From: an uncultured Desulfuromonadales bacterium
GTDB taxonomy: Bacteria; Desulfobacterota; Desulfuromonadia; Geobacterales; Pseudopelobacteraceae
NCBI GenBank assembly: GCA_903868145.1
Contig: CAIPTY010000026.1
Coordinates: 1 to 64,000, forward strand
Length of the DNA: 64,000 nucleotides
Direction: 5' to 3'
Shown here: positions 19,896 through 30,936 of the stretch, piece by piece
How positions within the stretch are numbered: the stretch's first letter is position 1
How the letters are laid out: every line of letters starts with the position of its first letter
Position numbers and translations under genes: made by a program
The notes under the pieces: model-generated
Seen by the model: the letters and a program-made list of their open reading frames with translations, nothing else
Told to the model about the DNA's origin: nothing
Databases searched by the model: none

Positions 19896-20780
19896 CTAGG
19901 CCTTTACAACCCTGATCTTGTCCAGGTTCATCTCGCCGAGGCCACGCTTGTAGGCAGCTACAGTCACCGGAATATCGGCCGGTTTCAAGCCGAACAGGGT
20001 TGTGGCAAAGGCATCGGCGGCCACCGTATCGGTCGAGGCGATCACCTTGTTGAGCACCTTGACATCGGCGATATTGCCCCCCTGCGGCCCATGTTTCGTC
20101 AGGATACGTGTCGCGTCGATAACCGTCAGATGGGTCTTTACATGCGCGTTGACATCCGCCAGGGCAGTGTCCAGATTGCGGTGAACGTAACCGCGCTTCC
20201 CCCCCATGATACCCATGACATTCTTCAATCCGAGTGTCAGCTTTGAAAGCTCATGGTGCTTGGCGACGGGAACGTTTATGTAGACGTTGGCCGAAAGTGC
20301 CTCGTCATACAGTTCCCATTCCTTAAGAAACTGGCCGTTCAAGGTGATCTTTCTGAAACGCTCCGGTTCCAATTGTTTGCATTCCACGTTTTTCATCCCC
20401 TTAAGGGCATTCTCGATGCCGCTGTTGACATAACAGCGCCGTGCATCGTTGCAGGTGTTGTCAAACACCTTCACCTTTCTGGCCCCCGCAGCCAGACATT
20501 CTTCCACAACCGCCCGCACCACCTGGGGATGGGTGTTGGCAGCCAGTTCCGTGGAGCGGTCCCAGCCCATGTTGGGCTTGACCACCACGACATCTCCGGG
20601 CTTGACAAACCGCTTCATCCCGCCGACGGCGTTGATGGCTCTGCGGGTAATGGCCGGATAATCGGAGCCTTCTGCCACGGCCACCAGCGGCAGCTCCTTA
20701 GCTGCAAGCGCTTCCCTGATCAATGATGGCGCCAGCAGCGTTGCCGCACCAGATGCCTTCAGAAATGTACGTCTGTCCAT
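19896..20780 (-). CDS. DUF362-family protein with Tat-like signal
   Basis: MDRRTFLKASGAATLLAP; VVVKPNMGWDRSTELAANTHPQVVRAVVEEC; adjacent polyferredoxin. Confidence 0.85.
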   Translation of the reverse strand: MDRRTFLKASGAATLLAPSLIREALAAKELPLVAVAEGSDYPAITRRAINAVGGMKRFVKPGDVVVVKPNMGWDRSTELAANTHPQVVRAVVEECLAAGARKVKVFDNTCNDARRCYVNSGIENALKGMKNVECKQLEPERFRKITLNGQFLKEWELYDEALSANVYINVPVAKHHELSKLTLGLKNVMGIMGGKRGYVHRNLDTALADVNAHVKTHLTVIDATRILTKHGPQGGNIADVKVLNKVIASTDTVAADAFATTLFGLKPADIPVTVAAYKRGLGEMNLDKIRVVKA

Positions 20781-20870
20781 GTGGCCTCCACGGGTTCAGC
20801 GGGATTAAGTCTGTACTATCGATGCATTGTACGACACTGCCAGCAATTTTCAAGGGGAGAAACTACATAC

Positions 20871-20904
20871 AAAGCCCCGCCTGTCAAGAGACCTGCGGGG
20901 CTTT
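20871..20904. terminator. Intrinsic terminator-like hairpin
   Basis: aaagccccgc-ctgtcaagagacct-gcggggcttt. Confidence 0.7.
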
Positions 20905-20938
20905 GAGGCATTTGTCCACTCTCCATCTGCCCATAAAA

Positions 20939-21826
20939 TCACTTCAACACAAACGCCACCCGGGCGGCAGCCATGAATCCGCTGGCGTGGTTGACTGAAA
21001 AAATCTGATCGGCGGCCACATCTGCGACCAGAAGGTCGGTTGGGCTCAACGTTCCGGAGGCTCTCACCACCAGAGGGTTCTTGACACCACGCATACCCAG
21101 TGCGGCTTTGGCCTTGTCCACACTGTTCGTGTACTCGCCGCAGCCATGTTCAACCAGCACCTTCTGACTGATCCTGGCAGGATCATAAATAACCTCTCCC
21201 TTTGCCGTAAAGATCCGATTGATCAGGGCCGGGCGAAATGAATAATCCCTGGCATCAATGACCAGGCCATCATAACCCTCGACCACCGGTGCTGCGGATG
21301 AAAGAACATATACGGGTCTTTGGAGTTCCTTCCTGATCCCGGCTTCATTCAGGATACTGTCGTACATCAGGGCGGCAAAACCTTTCGGCCCGTTCAAACC
21401 GACCGAGAGTATCACCAGCGCGGATTCATCCTTTTCGTTCCACTCCTCGACAACCACGCGAGCCCCGCGTGCGAAACCGCTCACAGAGGTTCTGACGACT
21501 TCGGATGCGCGCTGCTGATCCCTGACCGTGGTTTCAGCCACAACCGACACGCCTTCCAGTAACTCGACCAGACGCCGCTGGGCAACCGATTTGGCGGCGG
21601 TAATAGCGGTCAGGCGCTTCTGGGCGCCGGTTGTTCCCGCCTTGGGCAGACCCTCGCCCGACACCACGACGGTATCCTGGACAAAAGCCTGCTCGATGGT
21701 GACGGTGAGATCCATCCGATTGTCGCGAAGAAACGTGCGGGCCTTCTGATAGCGGTCGTCAATCTCGTATCCGAACACCGATCCGGCCATTCCCATCAAC
21801 ACAAGCACAGCAAGAATTGTTTTCAT
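20939..21826 (-). CDS. Secreted hypothetical protein (LPP20-like repeat region)
   Basis: Signal peptide MKMKTILAVLVLMGMAGSVFG; LTAITAAKSVAQRRLVELLEGVSV resembles LPP20-type segment. Confidence 0.65.
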   Translation of the reverse strand: MKTILAVLVLMGMAGSVFGYEIDDRYQKARTFLRDNRMDLTVTIEQAFVQDTVVVSGEGLPKAGTTGAQKRLTAITAAKSVAQRRLVELLEGVSVVAETTVRDQQRASEVVRTSVSGFARGARVVVEEWNEKDESALVILSVGLNGPKGFAALMYDSILNEAGIRKELQRPVYVLSSAAPVVEGYDGLVIDARDYSFRPALINRIFTAKGEVIYDPARISQKVLVEHGCGEYTNSVDKAKAALGMRGVKNPLVVRASGTLSPTDLLVADVAADQIFSVNHASGFMAAARVAFVLK

Positions 21827-21913
21827 TTTCATGACTCGGCAGCTCCTTGAACGCATAGTGGTGGAACAATATCAATCAAAAAGAGAAATGTAAACGCCTC
21901 AGATACAAAACAA

Positions 21914-22858
21914 TCACTTTTTAAGGCTCTCCAGAAAACCGTTCTCTGCCAAGGCGGCGCCGCCCAGCAGTCCGGCATCGTCTCCCAGCGCAGCACGGGC
22001 AATCACCAGTCCTGCCCCTATCTGCGGGAAACAGCGCTGCTTGATGGTGCTATGAAGTGACGGCAGCAGCAGATCAAAGCTCGCACCCACGCCACCGCCA
22101 ATAATAACCGCCTGAAGATTGAGCGTATTTGCCAGCGAAGCAAGAGCAACGCCCAGCCAGTATCCAATCCGGCCAAAGGCTGACAACGCGGCAGGATCTC
22201 CCTGTCGCGCAGACTCGGCAAGCTTTTCCGCACTCAAAGAATCGGCGGTTGTTCCCGGCAGTCCCTCACACGCCCATCGAACCAGCGCCCCGGCGGACAC
22301 ATACTGTTCGAGACAGCCACGGTTGCCACAGGGGCAGAGCCTCCCATCCGGGTCAACGGTCACATGACCGAATTCTGCCGCAAAGCCACCAGTTCCGGTC
22401 CATAGGGTGTTTTCCAGTATGAGGCCGCTTCCCAGACCGGTGCCGATGGTAATCACCATGCAGGAGGCATAGCCGCGGCCAGCGCCGAAACGCTGTTCAC
22501 CCAGCGCAACCACATTGGCATCATTGGCGCTGACCACCGGCAGCCCGGACAGGGCTTCTACATGAGCCGCCAGATTGAAACCATCAAGCGGCCTCATGTT
22601 GACCGACGAATGGATAAGCCCGCCCCGACCAATCAACCCCGGAATACCGATGCCGACTGCGCAGACCTTTCCTCCACGGGCAGCGGCCTCAGCCCTGAGA
22701 GAAACGATTTCCGAGAAGAGACGCTCGCAGAATGAATCCCGTCCCTCTTCGATACGGCTGGCACACCGACGACGCTCAACAATGACGCCGCCTTCGTCCA
22801 CCAGACCACACCGCAGATTGGTGCCGCCAATATCCATGCCAATGAAAAACCTATTCAT
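21914..22858 (-). CDS. ROK-family glucokinase-like sugar kinase
   Basis: GMDIGGTNLRCGLVD, CPCGNRGCLEQYVSAGAL; start at MNRFF. Confidence 0.92.
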   Translation of the reverse strand: MNRFFIGMDIGGTNLRCGLVDEGGVIVERRRCASRIEEGRDSFCERLFSEIVSLRAEAAARGGKVCAVGIGIPGLIGRGGLIHSSVNMRPLDGFNLAAHVEALSGLPVVSANDANVVALGEQRFGAGRGYASCMVITIGTGLGSGLILENTLWTGTGGFAAEFGHVTVDPDGRLCPCGNRGCLEQYVSAGALVRWACEGLPGTTADSLSAEKLAESARQGDPAALSAFGRIGYWLGVALASLANTLNLQAVIIGGGVGASFDLLLPSLHSTIKQRCFPQIGAGLVIARAALGDDAGLLGGAALAENGFLESLKK

Positions 22859-23187
22859 GATTAGGACACTTCTCTCCTGGTCAGCATGAAGAAAATAGAC
22901 CCCTGTTCCACTGGATTGCCTGGGGAGTATCCGATCCTCCCAAACAGCTGTGCCTGCACCATCGACCTCTCTCTGATCAGGCACCAGACATGTGACTGAT
23001 TGTATCAGCAGCAAAAAAAGAGGCAAGCCATTATGTGTAAATAGAATGATTTTTTATCATTCAGCATTAACTGCTTGACAAACAAGATCAATGGAGATTA
23101 TTGTTTTTCACTTTAAATAAAAGATTGCTCAACTACAGGGCAGCCGAATGGCTGTATTTTTAACTTAACTAAAATACGGAGGAGATC

Positions 23188-25437
23188 ATGGCAAAGTTCA
23201 AGGATTCACTTGAGTATCATTCAACCGGCAGAAAAGGGAAGATCGAGGTTATATCAACCAAACCGTGCCAGACCGCGGCAGACCTGTCTCTGGCCTATTC
23301 ACCGGGAGTTGCCGAACCCTGTCTGGCCATCCAGAAGAACCCGGAGGATGCCTACAAATATACCGCCAAAGGCAACCTGGTCGCGGTCGTATCAAACGGC
23401 ACCGCTGTGCTGGGACTGGGCAACCTGGGCGCCCTGGCCGGCAAGCCGGTCATGGAGGGCAAAGGCATTCTTTTCAAACGCTTCGCCGACATCGACGTCT
23501 TCGACATCGAGCTCGACACCGAGAATCCGGATGAAATCATCAAGGCCTGCCAGTTGCTGGAACCGACCTTCGGCGGCATCAATCTGGAAGACATCAAAGC
23601 TCCCGAATGCTTCTACATCGAAGAGACACTCAAAAAGACCATGAAGATCCCGGTCTTTCACGATGACCAGCACGGCACCGCCATCATATCATCTGCAGCC
23701 CTGATTAACGCGCTCCATCTGGTTAACAAGAAGATCGAAGACATCCGCATCGTCGTCAACGGCGCCGGCGCATCGGCCAACTCCTGCGCCAAACTTGCCA
23801 TCGCCTTGGGTGTCAAACCCAACAACATGATCATGTGCGACACGAAGGGTGTCATCTACAAGGGGCGCGTCGAAGGGATGAATCCGTACAAGGAACTCTT
23901 TGCCGCCGACACCCCTTTCCGCACACTGGAAGAGGCGGCCGCCGGCGCTGACGTCCTGTTCGGCCTTTCGGCCAAAGGCGCCTTCACCAAGGAGATGGTT
24001 GCCAGCATGGCTCCCCACCCGATCATCTTCGCCATGGCCAATCCAGATCCGGAAATCACCCCGGAAGATGCTCACTCGGTTCGCGGGGACGTCATGATTG
24101 CCACCGGTCGTTCCGACTATCCCAACCAGGTCAACAACGTGCTCGGCTTTCCCTTCATCTTCCGCGGCGCCCTGGATTGCCGGGCCACCTGTATCAACGA
24201 AGAGATGAAGCTTGCCGCCGTCAAGGCCCTGGCGCAGCTGGCCCGTGAAGAGGTACCCGACTCTGTCTGCAAAGCCTACGGGAATCAGAAATTCGCCTTC
24301 GGCCCCAACTACATCATCCCCAAGCCCTTCGATCCGCGTGTTCTGCTCCATGTCGCTCCGGCCATCGCCCAGGCAGCCATGGAAACCGGCGTTGCCCGCC
24401 AGCCGATTGAAGACATGGCAAAGTACATCGAGCACCTGGAATCGACCCAGGGCAAATCTAAAGAGATCATGCGCATGATCATCAACAAGGCCAAGAGCGA
24501 CCCCAAAAAGATTGTTTTCCCCGAGGGGGAGGATGAAAAAACACTCCGCGCTGCTCAAACCCTGGTGGAGGAAGGGATTGCAACTCCTATTCTGATCGGA
24601 GACAACAAGAAAATCACCCAGAAACTGGCGGAACTGAATATCGAACTTAACGTGGCGATTATTGACCCCTCTGAATCGGAACTGACCGACAGCTACGCCG
24701 ACAAACTCTACCAGCTTCGCCAGCGCAAGGGTCTGACGCACTCCGAATCCCTGCGCCTTCTGCGCCGCAAGTCACGCACCCACTTCGGGGCCATGATGGT
24801 ACATATGGGCGACGCCGACGCCCTGTTGGGTGGCATCGATACCCACTATCCCGAAACCATCCGTCCGGCACTGGAGGTCATCGGGAAACAGAAAGGACTA
24901 TCCAGCGTCCACGGGCTCTACATGATGGTCTTCAAAAATGACGTCTACTTCCTCGCCGATACGACCGTCACCATCGACCCAACCGCCGAGGAACTGGCCG
25001 AGACCGCCATTCTGGCAGCCGAAAAAGTCCGCATGCTCGACATTGAACCCCGCGTTGCCATGCTCTCCTTTTCCAACTTCGGGTCGGTCAACCACCCACA
25101 GTCCAAGAAAGTCCGCCGTGCAACGGAGATTGTCAAGGAGCGGGCTCCCGAGCTGATTGTGGAAGGCGAAATGCAGGCCGACACCGCCGTCGTACCGGAT
25201 CTGCTGGCGGGCTTCACCTTCTCCAAACTCAAGACAAACGCCAATATACTGATCTTCCCCGACCTCGGTTCAGGCAACATCTGCTACAAGCTGCTGCGCA
25301 ATCTGGGCGGTGCTGAGGCTATCGGTCCGATCCTGATGGGCATGAACAAACCGGTTCATGTCCTGCAACGGGGCGACAGCGTCAGTGACATTGTCAACAT
25401 GGCAGCCATAGCCGTAGTGGACGCCCAGACCACATAG
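23188..25437 (+). CDS. maeB: NADP-dependent malic enzyme fused to phosphotransacetylase-like domain
   Basis: [30 protein letters not shown]-terminal PTA-like domain. Confidence 0.95.
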   Translation: MAKFKDSLEYHSTGRKGKIEVISTKPCQTAADLSLAYSPGVAEPCLAIQKNPEDAYKYTAKGNLVAVVSNGTAVLGLGNLGALAGKPVMEGKGILFKRFADIDVFDIELDTENPDEIIKACQLLEPTFGGINLEDIKAPECFYIEETLKKTMKIPVFHDDQHGTAIISSAALINALHLVNKKIEDIRIVVNGAGASANSCAKLAIALGVKPNNMIMCDTKGVIYKGRVEGMNPYKELFAADTPFRTLEEAAAGADVLFGLSAKGAFTKEMVASMAPHPIIFAMANPDPEITPEDAHSVRGDVMIATGRSDYPNQVNNVLGFPFIFRGALDCRATCINEEMKLAAVKALAQLAREEVPDSVCKAYGNQKFAFGPNYIIPKPFDPRVLLHVAPAIAQAAMETGVARQPIEDMAKYIEHLESTQGKSKEIMRMIINKAKSDPKKIVFPEGEDEKTLRAAQTLVEEGIATPILIGDNKKITQKLAELNIELNVAIIDPSESELTDSYADKLYQLRQRKGLTHSESLRLLRRKSRTHFGAMMVHMGDADALLGGIDTHYPETIRPALEVIGKQKGLSSVHGLYMMVFKNDVYFLADTTVTIDPTAEELAETAILAAEKVRMLDIEPRVAMLSFSNFGSVNHPQSKKVRRATEIVKERAPELIVEGEMQADTAVVPDLLAGFTFSKLKTNANILIFPDLGSGNICYKLLRNLGGAEAIGPILMGMNKPVHVLQRGDSVSDIVNMAAIAVVDAQTT

Positions 25438-25464
25438 GGATTTTGACAGATACAGACTTAAGAC

Positions 25465-25496
25465 AACAGAAAGGCGGGTTTACCCGCCTTTCTGTT
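25465..25496. terminator. Bidirectional terminator, 14-bp perfect arms
   Basis: aacagaaaggcggg-ttta-cccgcctttctgtt between convergent genes. Confidence 0.88.
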
Positions 25497-25547
25497 GAAC
25501 TGCTTCCGAGAATACGGAAGATCATTTATCGTGATATGTTCAGGACG

Positions 25548-27452
25548 TCACAAACCGAACCCTTTGAAGTCCTCTTCGGAAAAATCGAGGTCATTCTTTT
25601 CTGTGCCAATTTCGGCAATCAATGAACGGACATCCCGGTAACCGGGACTGACTGTCTCGATCTCCGCAAGCATCCGGGCAAATTCATCGTTCTTGAGAGC
25701 CGCTTTGCAGGTCAGGGCGAGTTCGTACTTGGCTGAGAGAAAGTCTTCCTGGTCAAGACCCGGCTTCAAAAGCGACCTGAGAACAGTGTCCGCGTTTTTC
25801 AGATCACCCTTGTCGCGAAGACATGCCCCCTGGAAGATCAGGCATCCCAGCCGCCGCGCAGGATCTGATGATGCCTGGCGGAATTCGTTGATAGCCTCGT
25901 CAAACAATCCCATCTCTCTGAAAGCCATACCCAGATCATAGTGGGACTGGGCATCTGCTCCATCCAGGCTGCTGTCAAACCTCACGCCACGAGGAGTCGT
26001 GGATATTGACTCCAGTATCTCGCCGACAGAATCGAGCCAATTATCCTCCTGCCTCCCCGAGTCATCGTCCGTGGAAGCAATATCAACGGCTTCAAAATCA
26101 TCAAACTCCACTTCAATTTCAAGCTCTTCGCCAGAATCCTCCGGCGCATCGACGACATCAACCTCACCGAATGCGGGCTCATCGAAGATTTCGTCACTGA
26201 AAGCGGAGGGGATTTCGGAATCGAACGCCGCATCTCCGGCTCTCTCTGTATCAAAAAGCTCACCCGGTATATCTGTCGGCTCCGGGGAGAAAACCTCGGG
26301 AATGGGTGTCTGTTGCCCAAAAGAGGCCTCTTCCGTAAACACTGATTCATCAGATGACGGTGGAACCCCGTCCCCTGTTTCCGTCAGATGTTTCAGGGAT
26401 TCCAGCCTGGGCGCCAGTGCATCGGATTCCCCGGTTCTTCCCGCTGCCTGATAAATCCTGCTGAGTCCATCAAGCACGCGCTCGTTGATCGGATCTGCAA
26501 CTTCGAGGGTCTTGTACACCGCCACAAGATCATCAAAGTGATTCCCGGAACTCAGAATCTCCTGTTCGTATTCATCAAGCAGCGCCAACGCCCCTCTGAC
26601 ATCATGCTCAGCCGCGTGACACGCAATCAGCCCTGTTCTGGCGGAGATGTCATCAGGAAAGAAGGAGAGGTAATGCTGGTAGGCCATCTTCTCCTTCTGT
26701 GGCTGATTCAGTTTTTTATAGGCCTCAATGATCAGTTCCCATGCGCGCTTTTCTTTGGGATTCGTTCGGAGAAAAACCTGGAGCCCGGAAACTGCACCGG
26801 CAACGTTCCCCGTGGAAACCTGTTCGGACAGCACGTCGAGCATGAAGTCTGTTTTTTCGGGGAAAAGCTGCCGGATTCTGGCGTCAAGCTTACCAAGAGC
26901 TGCTGTGTCACCCCGCTCCTGAAGCAGTGAAGCAAGTTTTTGGAAAGCGGTATATGAATCATCGCTGCGCTTGATCTGAAAATAGGTCTCGGCGAGTTTG
27001 AGCCTCACCGCAATATTCTGGGGATCAACCGACTGCATTTTGACGAGAATCCTGAGCGCCTCCCCCATGTCGGAGGACTTTTCGTAGAGATCAAACACCA
27101 GGCGGTACTCTTCCAGCGCATTTGCCACAAGTCCGTGTTTCTCGTTCAGTTCGGCAAGGATCAGCGTGATGGGTATGTCACCGGGGAAAAATTTCTGGAG
27201 CTGTTTATAGACTGCGATCCCCTTGAGATAGAAACCGTTTGACGAGTAGTATTTCCCTATGGTCTCGAATTCGGTGCGGGCATCAGCAGCCCGCCCGGCC
27301 TTGAGCAACAGCTCCGCGAGACGTTGGCGATGACTGAGGGCAGAAGGGTCAATCGCCATAACCTGTTCATATATTTTGATGGCCTTGTCAAGCTGCCCCC
27401 GTATTGCCAGGCGCTGAGCCTCTTCTATCAGCTTGTCCTTCTTTGAACTCAC
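25548..27452 (-). CDS. TPR-repeat protein
   Basis: Multiple TPR-like helices (LAIRGQLDKAIKIYEQVMAIDPSALSHRQRLAELLLKAGR...); acidic linker. Confidence 0.85.
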   Translation of the reverse strand: MSSKKDKLIEEAQRLAIRGQLDKAIKIYEQVMAIDPSALSHRQRLAELLLKAGRAADARTEFETIGKYYSSNGFYLKGIAVYKQLQKFFPGDIPITLILAELNEKHGLVANALEEYRLVFDLYEKSSDMGEALRILVKMQSVDPQNIAVRLKLAETYFQIKRSDDSYTAFQKLASLLQERGDTAALGKLDARIRQLFPEKTDFMLDVLSEQVSTGNVAGAVSGLQVFLRTNPKEKRAWELIIEAYKKLNQPQKEKMAYQHYLSFFPDDISARTGLIACHAAEHDVRGALALLDEYEQEILSSGNHFDDLVAVYKTLEVADPINERVLDGLSRIYQAAGRTGESDALAPRLESLKHLTETGDGVPPSSDESVFTEEASFGQQTPIPEVFSPEPTDIPGELFDTERAGDAAFDSEIPSAFSDEIFDEPAFGEVDVVDAPEDSGEELEIEVEFDDFEAVDIASTDDDSGRQEDNWLDSVGEILESISTTPRGVRFDSSLDGADAQSHYDLGMAFREMGLFDEAINEFRQASSDPARRLGCLIFQGACLRDKGDLKNADTVLRSLLKPGLDQEDFLSAKYELALTCKAALKNDEFARMLAEIETVSPGYRDVRSLIAEIGTEKNDLDFSEEDFKGFGL

Positions 27453-27698
27453 CTGTAATAATCCTTTCTGCCACCCCGGTTAAACGACTCGACTCATCCC
27501 GATAAAACTGCGTTAAATTAAGCTATCAGTGCCATAAAAGTCAAGCAGAATAAGCCGTATAAGCAGGTCATTTCAGACCAGGCGGCCGCTAATTTTGATT
27601 TTGACTTAGTGCATAAAATGCTTTAGGTTGGTTAACCAAGGTGATTTCAGTTTTCTGTCGCCACAGGTTCCTGGATTGCATACAAACGGCGGGAGCGG

Positions 27699-28328
27699 AT
27701 GGTGCAGCACTTTCAGCAACTCCTCATAGACTACGGATACTGGGTGTTGTTCATCGGTACCTTTCTGGAAGGCGAGACCATCCTTATTATGGCCGGTTTT
27801 CTCGCCTTTCAGGGTTATCTGCAGATTACCGGCGTAGTAGTGACGGCCTTTGTCGGCTCTTTTCTCGGCGACCAGTTTTATTTCTATCTTGGTCGTTTAA
27901 AAGGGAGGGCTTTACTCAAACGCTTTCACGGCATAGCCCGTAAATTCCGTCAAGCACTCAAAATGATTGAAAAATACGGCGTCCTCGTAGCCTTTGTTTC
28001 CCGATTCACCTACGGTTTCAGGATTGTGCTGCCAATTATTCTGGGAATAACCAGCCTCGCGCCCCGGACTTTTTTTCTGATCAACCTGTCCAGCGCGCTC
28101 TTATGGTCTGTCATATTCTCTCTGGCAGGATTTCTTTTCGGCAAAAGCGCCGCGCTCTTTCTCGATGATGTGGGAAAGTACGAGCATTACCTGATCTTCC
28201 TTCTGATGGGGCTTATGATGTCAGCCTGGCTGATTCACTTCTTCCACGCCTGGAACATGAAAAAGCCTGCCAGGATGAGACTGGCCAGAATGCGGGAGTT
28301 TCACACGACACATCTTGACAGATCATGA
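27699..28328 (+). CDS. DedA/SNARE-associated family membrane protein
   Basis: GTFLEGETILIMAGFLA, GDQFYFYLGR, SRFTYGFRIVLPIILG. Confidence 0.9.
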   Translation: MVQHFQQLLIDYGYWVLFIGTFLEGETILIMAGFLAFQGYLQITGVVVTAFVGSFLGDQFYFYLGRLKGRALLKRFHGIARKFRQALKMIEKYGVLVAFVSRFTYGFRIVLPIILGITSLAPRTFFLINLSSALLWSVIFSLAGFLFGKSAALFLDDVGKYEHYLIFLLMGLMMSAWLIHFFHAWNMKKPARMRLARMREFHTTHLDRS

Positions 28329-29068
28329 GCAAGTATTCAGAATGTATCTCTGTCGTCCTAGTGGAGCCCCAGTCACCCGGCAATATCGGCATGGTCTGCC
28401 GGGCCATGAAAAATATGGGGCTGTCACGACTTCGCCTGGTGGGAGGATGTGACCGGTTTCATCCCGATTCGCTTAAATTCGCGGTCGCCGCCCGTGATTT
28501 GCTCGAAAAAGCGGAGATTTTCAGCGACCTGCCCTCAGCGCTCGCCGACTGTACCCTGACGGCAGGCACCACCCGCCGACATGGCAAATATCGGCAGGAG
28601 ATTCTTGCCCCGCAGCAGATTGCAGATGTTTTCAGGGCGCAGGTTCGACCAGACTGCACGGCTGCCATCGTATTTGGACGTGAAGATAGCGGCCTGACAA
28701 CCGATGAACTGGCATTGTGCCGCTGGCATGCCACCATTCCGGCTGCAGAGGAATACGGCTCACTCAACCTGTCCCAGGCGGTACTGATCTTCTGCTACGA
28801 ATTGTGCAGGGATCCTGAAACAGCCCAAGACAGCAGGAAATTCCCCTTGGCAACCTCGGGCGAAATGGAATCGATGTTCGGTCAGATGGACACCTGCCTG
28901 CAGAAAATCGGTTTCCTGAACGAGCAGAACCCGGCGCATGTCATGCGCTCGCTCCGCCGCATTTTTTTCAGGGCGGAACTGGACAGCCGTGACGTTGCGA
29001 TCCTGCGGGGCATGCTGACCCAGATCGACTGGGCCAGTTCCGGTTTTGACGGAAGGAAACGGGCGTGA
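28325..29068 (+). CDS. trmJ: TrmJ/SpoU-family RNA 2'-O-methyltransferase
   Basis: VLVEPQSPGNIGMVCRAMKNMGLSRLRLV, FGREDSGLTTDELALC, SLNLSQAVLIFCYEL; ATGA overlap with previous gene. Confidence 0.9.
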   Translation: MSKYSECISVVLVEPQSPGNIGMVCRAMKNMGLSRLRLVGGCDRFHPDSLKFAVAARDLLEKAEIFSDLPSALADCTLTAGTTRRHGKYRQEILAPQQIADVFRAQVRPDCTAAIVFGREDSGLTTDELALCRWHATIPAAEEYGSLNLSQAVLIFCYELCRDPETAQDSRKFPLATSGEMESMFGQMDTCLQKIGFLNEQNPAHVMRSLRRIFFRAELDSRDVAILRGMLTQIDWASSGFDGRKRA

Positions 29069-29328
29069 CCCCCACAACGATCGGTCTGCTGGCTGGGGCA
29101 CTCACCAGCGTCGCTGCCGTGCCCCAGGTGATAAAGACCCTGCGGACACGCCACGCCCGCGACATATCGATCTGGCAGCCGCTTCTGCTTTCGCTGGGGA
29201 TCGCGCTCTGGCTCGCATACGGTGTCCTGATTCATGATATGCCGCTGATTCTGGCAAACGTAGTCCCGTTAGCCTGCAATGTGCTTCTGACGGTTTTAAA
29301 ACTGCTCTATCGCGACGACGCCCTGTGA
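29065..29328 (+). CDS. SemiSWEET / PQ-loop family transporter
   Basis: Three-TM ORF with VAAVPQVIKTLRTRHARDIS PQ motif. Confidence 0.88.
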   Translation: MTPTTIGLLAGALTSVAAVPQVIKTLRTRHARDISIWQPLLLSLGIALWLAYGVLIHDMPLILANVVPLACNVLLTVLKLLYRDDAL

Positions 29329-29364
29329 GGGGCCTACATCATCACAAAAAACGGAGGAAACACC

Positions 29365-29958
29365 ATGAAACACCTTGTACGCGTTAAGTTCCTGATCCTG
29401 GTGGTCTCACTGCTGTCGCTGCTGTCAGGTTGCGGCTACAATACCATGCAGGCCAACGAAGAGGCGGTCACCGCAGCCTGGGGTAATGTTGAATCATCCT
29501 ACCAGCGCAGGGCGGACCTGATTCCCAATCTGGTGGAGGCGGTCAAGGGCTATACAAAACATGAGGCCGAAACACTCAAGGCCGTCACGGAGGCCCGCGC
29601 AAAGGTTGGCACCATGCAGGTCAACAAGGATGTCATTAATGATCCTCAAAGCCTTGCCAAATTTCAACAGGCCCAGGGTCAGCTCTCCGGAGCTCTTTCC
29701 CGCCTGATGGTGGTCGCGGAGAAATATCCCGATCTGAAGGCCAATCAGAACTTCCTCGATCTGCAAAAGCAGTTGGAAGGCACGGAAAATCGCATCAACG
29801 TAGCTCGCGAGCGTTACAACAAATCGGTACAGATATTCAACACCAGCATCCGTACCTTCCCCAACTCGATGACCAACTCCATGATGCTTCACCTGAAGCG
29901 CAAGGAACCGTTCAAGGCTGAAGAGGGTGCGAAGGTGGCTCCCAAGGTTAAATTCTGA
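29365..29958 (+). CDS. LemA-family protein
   Basis: GCGYNTMQANEEAVTAAWGNVESSYQRRADLIPNLVEAVKGY. Confidence 0.93.
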   Translation: MKHLVRVKFLILVVSLLSLLSGCGYNTMQANEEAVTAAWGNVESSYQRRADLIPNLVEAVKGYTKHEAETLKAVTEARAKVGTMQVNKDVINDPQSLAKFQQAQGQLSGALSRLMVVAEKYPDLKANQNFLDLQKQLEGTENRINVARERYNKSVQIFNTSIRTFPNSMTNSMMLHLKRKEPFKAEEGAKVAPKVKF

Positions 29959-29990
29959 TTACAAGCAACTTGACAGTGGGGTGCGGCACC

Positions 29991-30860
29991 ATGATTTTTA
30001 ACAGATTCGTCATTATGGCACTTATTATCCTTCTGCCGCTCCCTCTGTTTGCGCTTGACCCGCCTAAACTTGTCGGGCGGGTCAACGATACGGCGAACAT
30101 GCTTTCCCAACAGGCACGATCGAATCTTGAGCAAAAGCTCAAAGCTTTCGAGAGCGCCACCTCCAATCAGGTTACCGTGCTGACCGTTCCCTCACTCCAG
30201 GGCGATGACATCGATCAGTTCGCCAGCCATGTTTTTGACCAGTGGAAGATCGGCCAAAAGGGAAAGGACAACGGTATTCTCCTTGTTCTCGCCCAGACCG
30301 AGAGGAAGGTTCGCATCGAAGTCGGGATGGGCCTTCAGGGCGTTTTACCGGACATAACCGCCGGCAAGATCATCCGTGACGTCATGCGGCCGCACCTCAA
30401 ATCCGGCAACTTCGATCAGGGGATCAATGCCGGCGTCGACGCAATCATGGCGGCCACCAAGGGCGAATTCAAGGCATCTCCCCAGGATGCCTCCAGGCAG
30501 GCGCACAAGAAAAAATCATCGTTTTCAACCATCCTGATCATTGCGGCCATTGCCATCGGCGTGTGCGGCATGATCTCCCGCTATCTGGGAGCCGCTGCCG
30601 GGGCAATCGGCGTCCCGTTGGCCGCTACGCTGGCATTTCCCGGACTCGGGGTGATGATGCTGTTCATGATAGCCCTGGGCGGCCTGATCGGCGGCTTCCT
30701 GCTCAGTATGCTCCTGTCCGGCATGTCGAGCGGCGGGGGGTACGGAGGTGGCGGATATTGGGGTGGCGGCTTTGGTGGAGGATCATCGGGAAGCGGTGAC
30801 GGCGGATTCTCCGGAGGCGGCGGTGGTTCTGATGGTGGCGGTTCATCCGACGACTATTGA
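29991..30860 (+). CDS. TPM-domain (YgcG-like) membrane protein with Gly/Ser-rich tail
   Basis: VNDTANMLSQQARSNLEQKLKAFE; C-terminal GGGYGGGGYWGGGFGGGSSGSGDGGFSGGGGGSDGGG. Confidence 0.9.
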   Translation: MIFNRFVIMALIILLPLPLFALDPPKLVGRVNDTANMLSQQARSNLEQKLKAFESATSNQVTVLTVPSLQGDDIDQFASHVFDQWKIGQKGKDNGILLVLAQTERKVRIEVGMGLQGVLPDITAGKIIRDVMRPHLKSGNFDQGINAGVDAIMAATKGEFKASPQDASRQAHKKKSSFSTILIIAAIAIGVCGMISRYLGAAAGAIGVPLAATLAFPGLGVMMLFMIALGGLIGGFLLSMLLSGMSSGGGYGGGGYWGGGFGGGSSGSGDGGFSGGGGGSDGGGSSDDY

Positions 30861-30936
30861 AAAAATCGAACACGTTTTTATTTACAAAATCTGTAACAGT
30901 GATATTATTCCGCCAAACTGGGATCAAGGAGGCGCC

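Noticed and set aside
23689-24741. 350-aa ORF antisense to maeB
   Set aside because: Shadow ORF opposite a highly conserved malic enzyme
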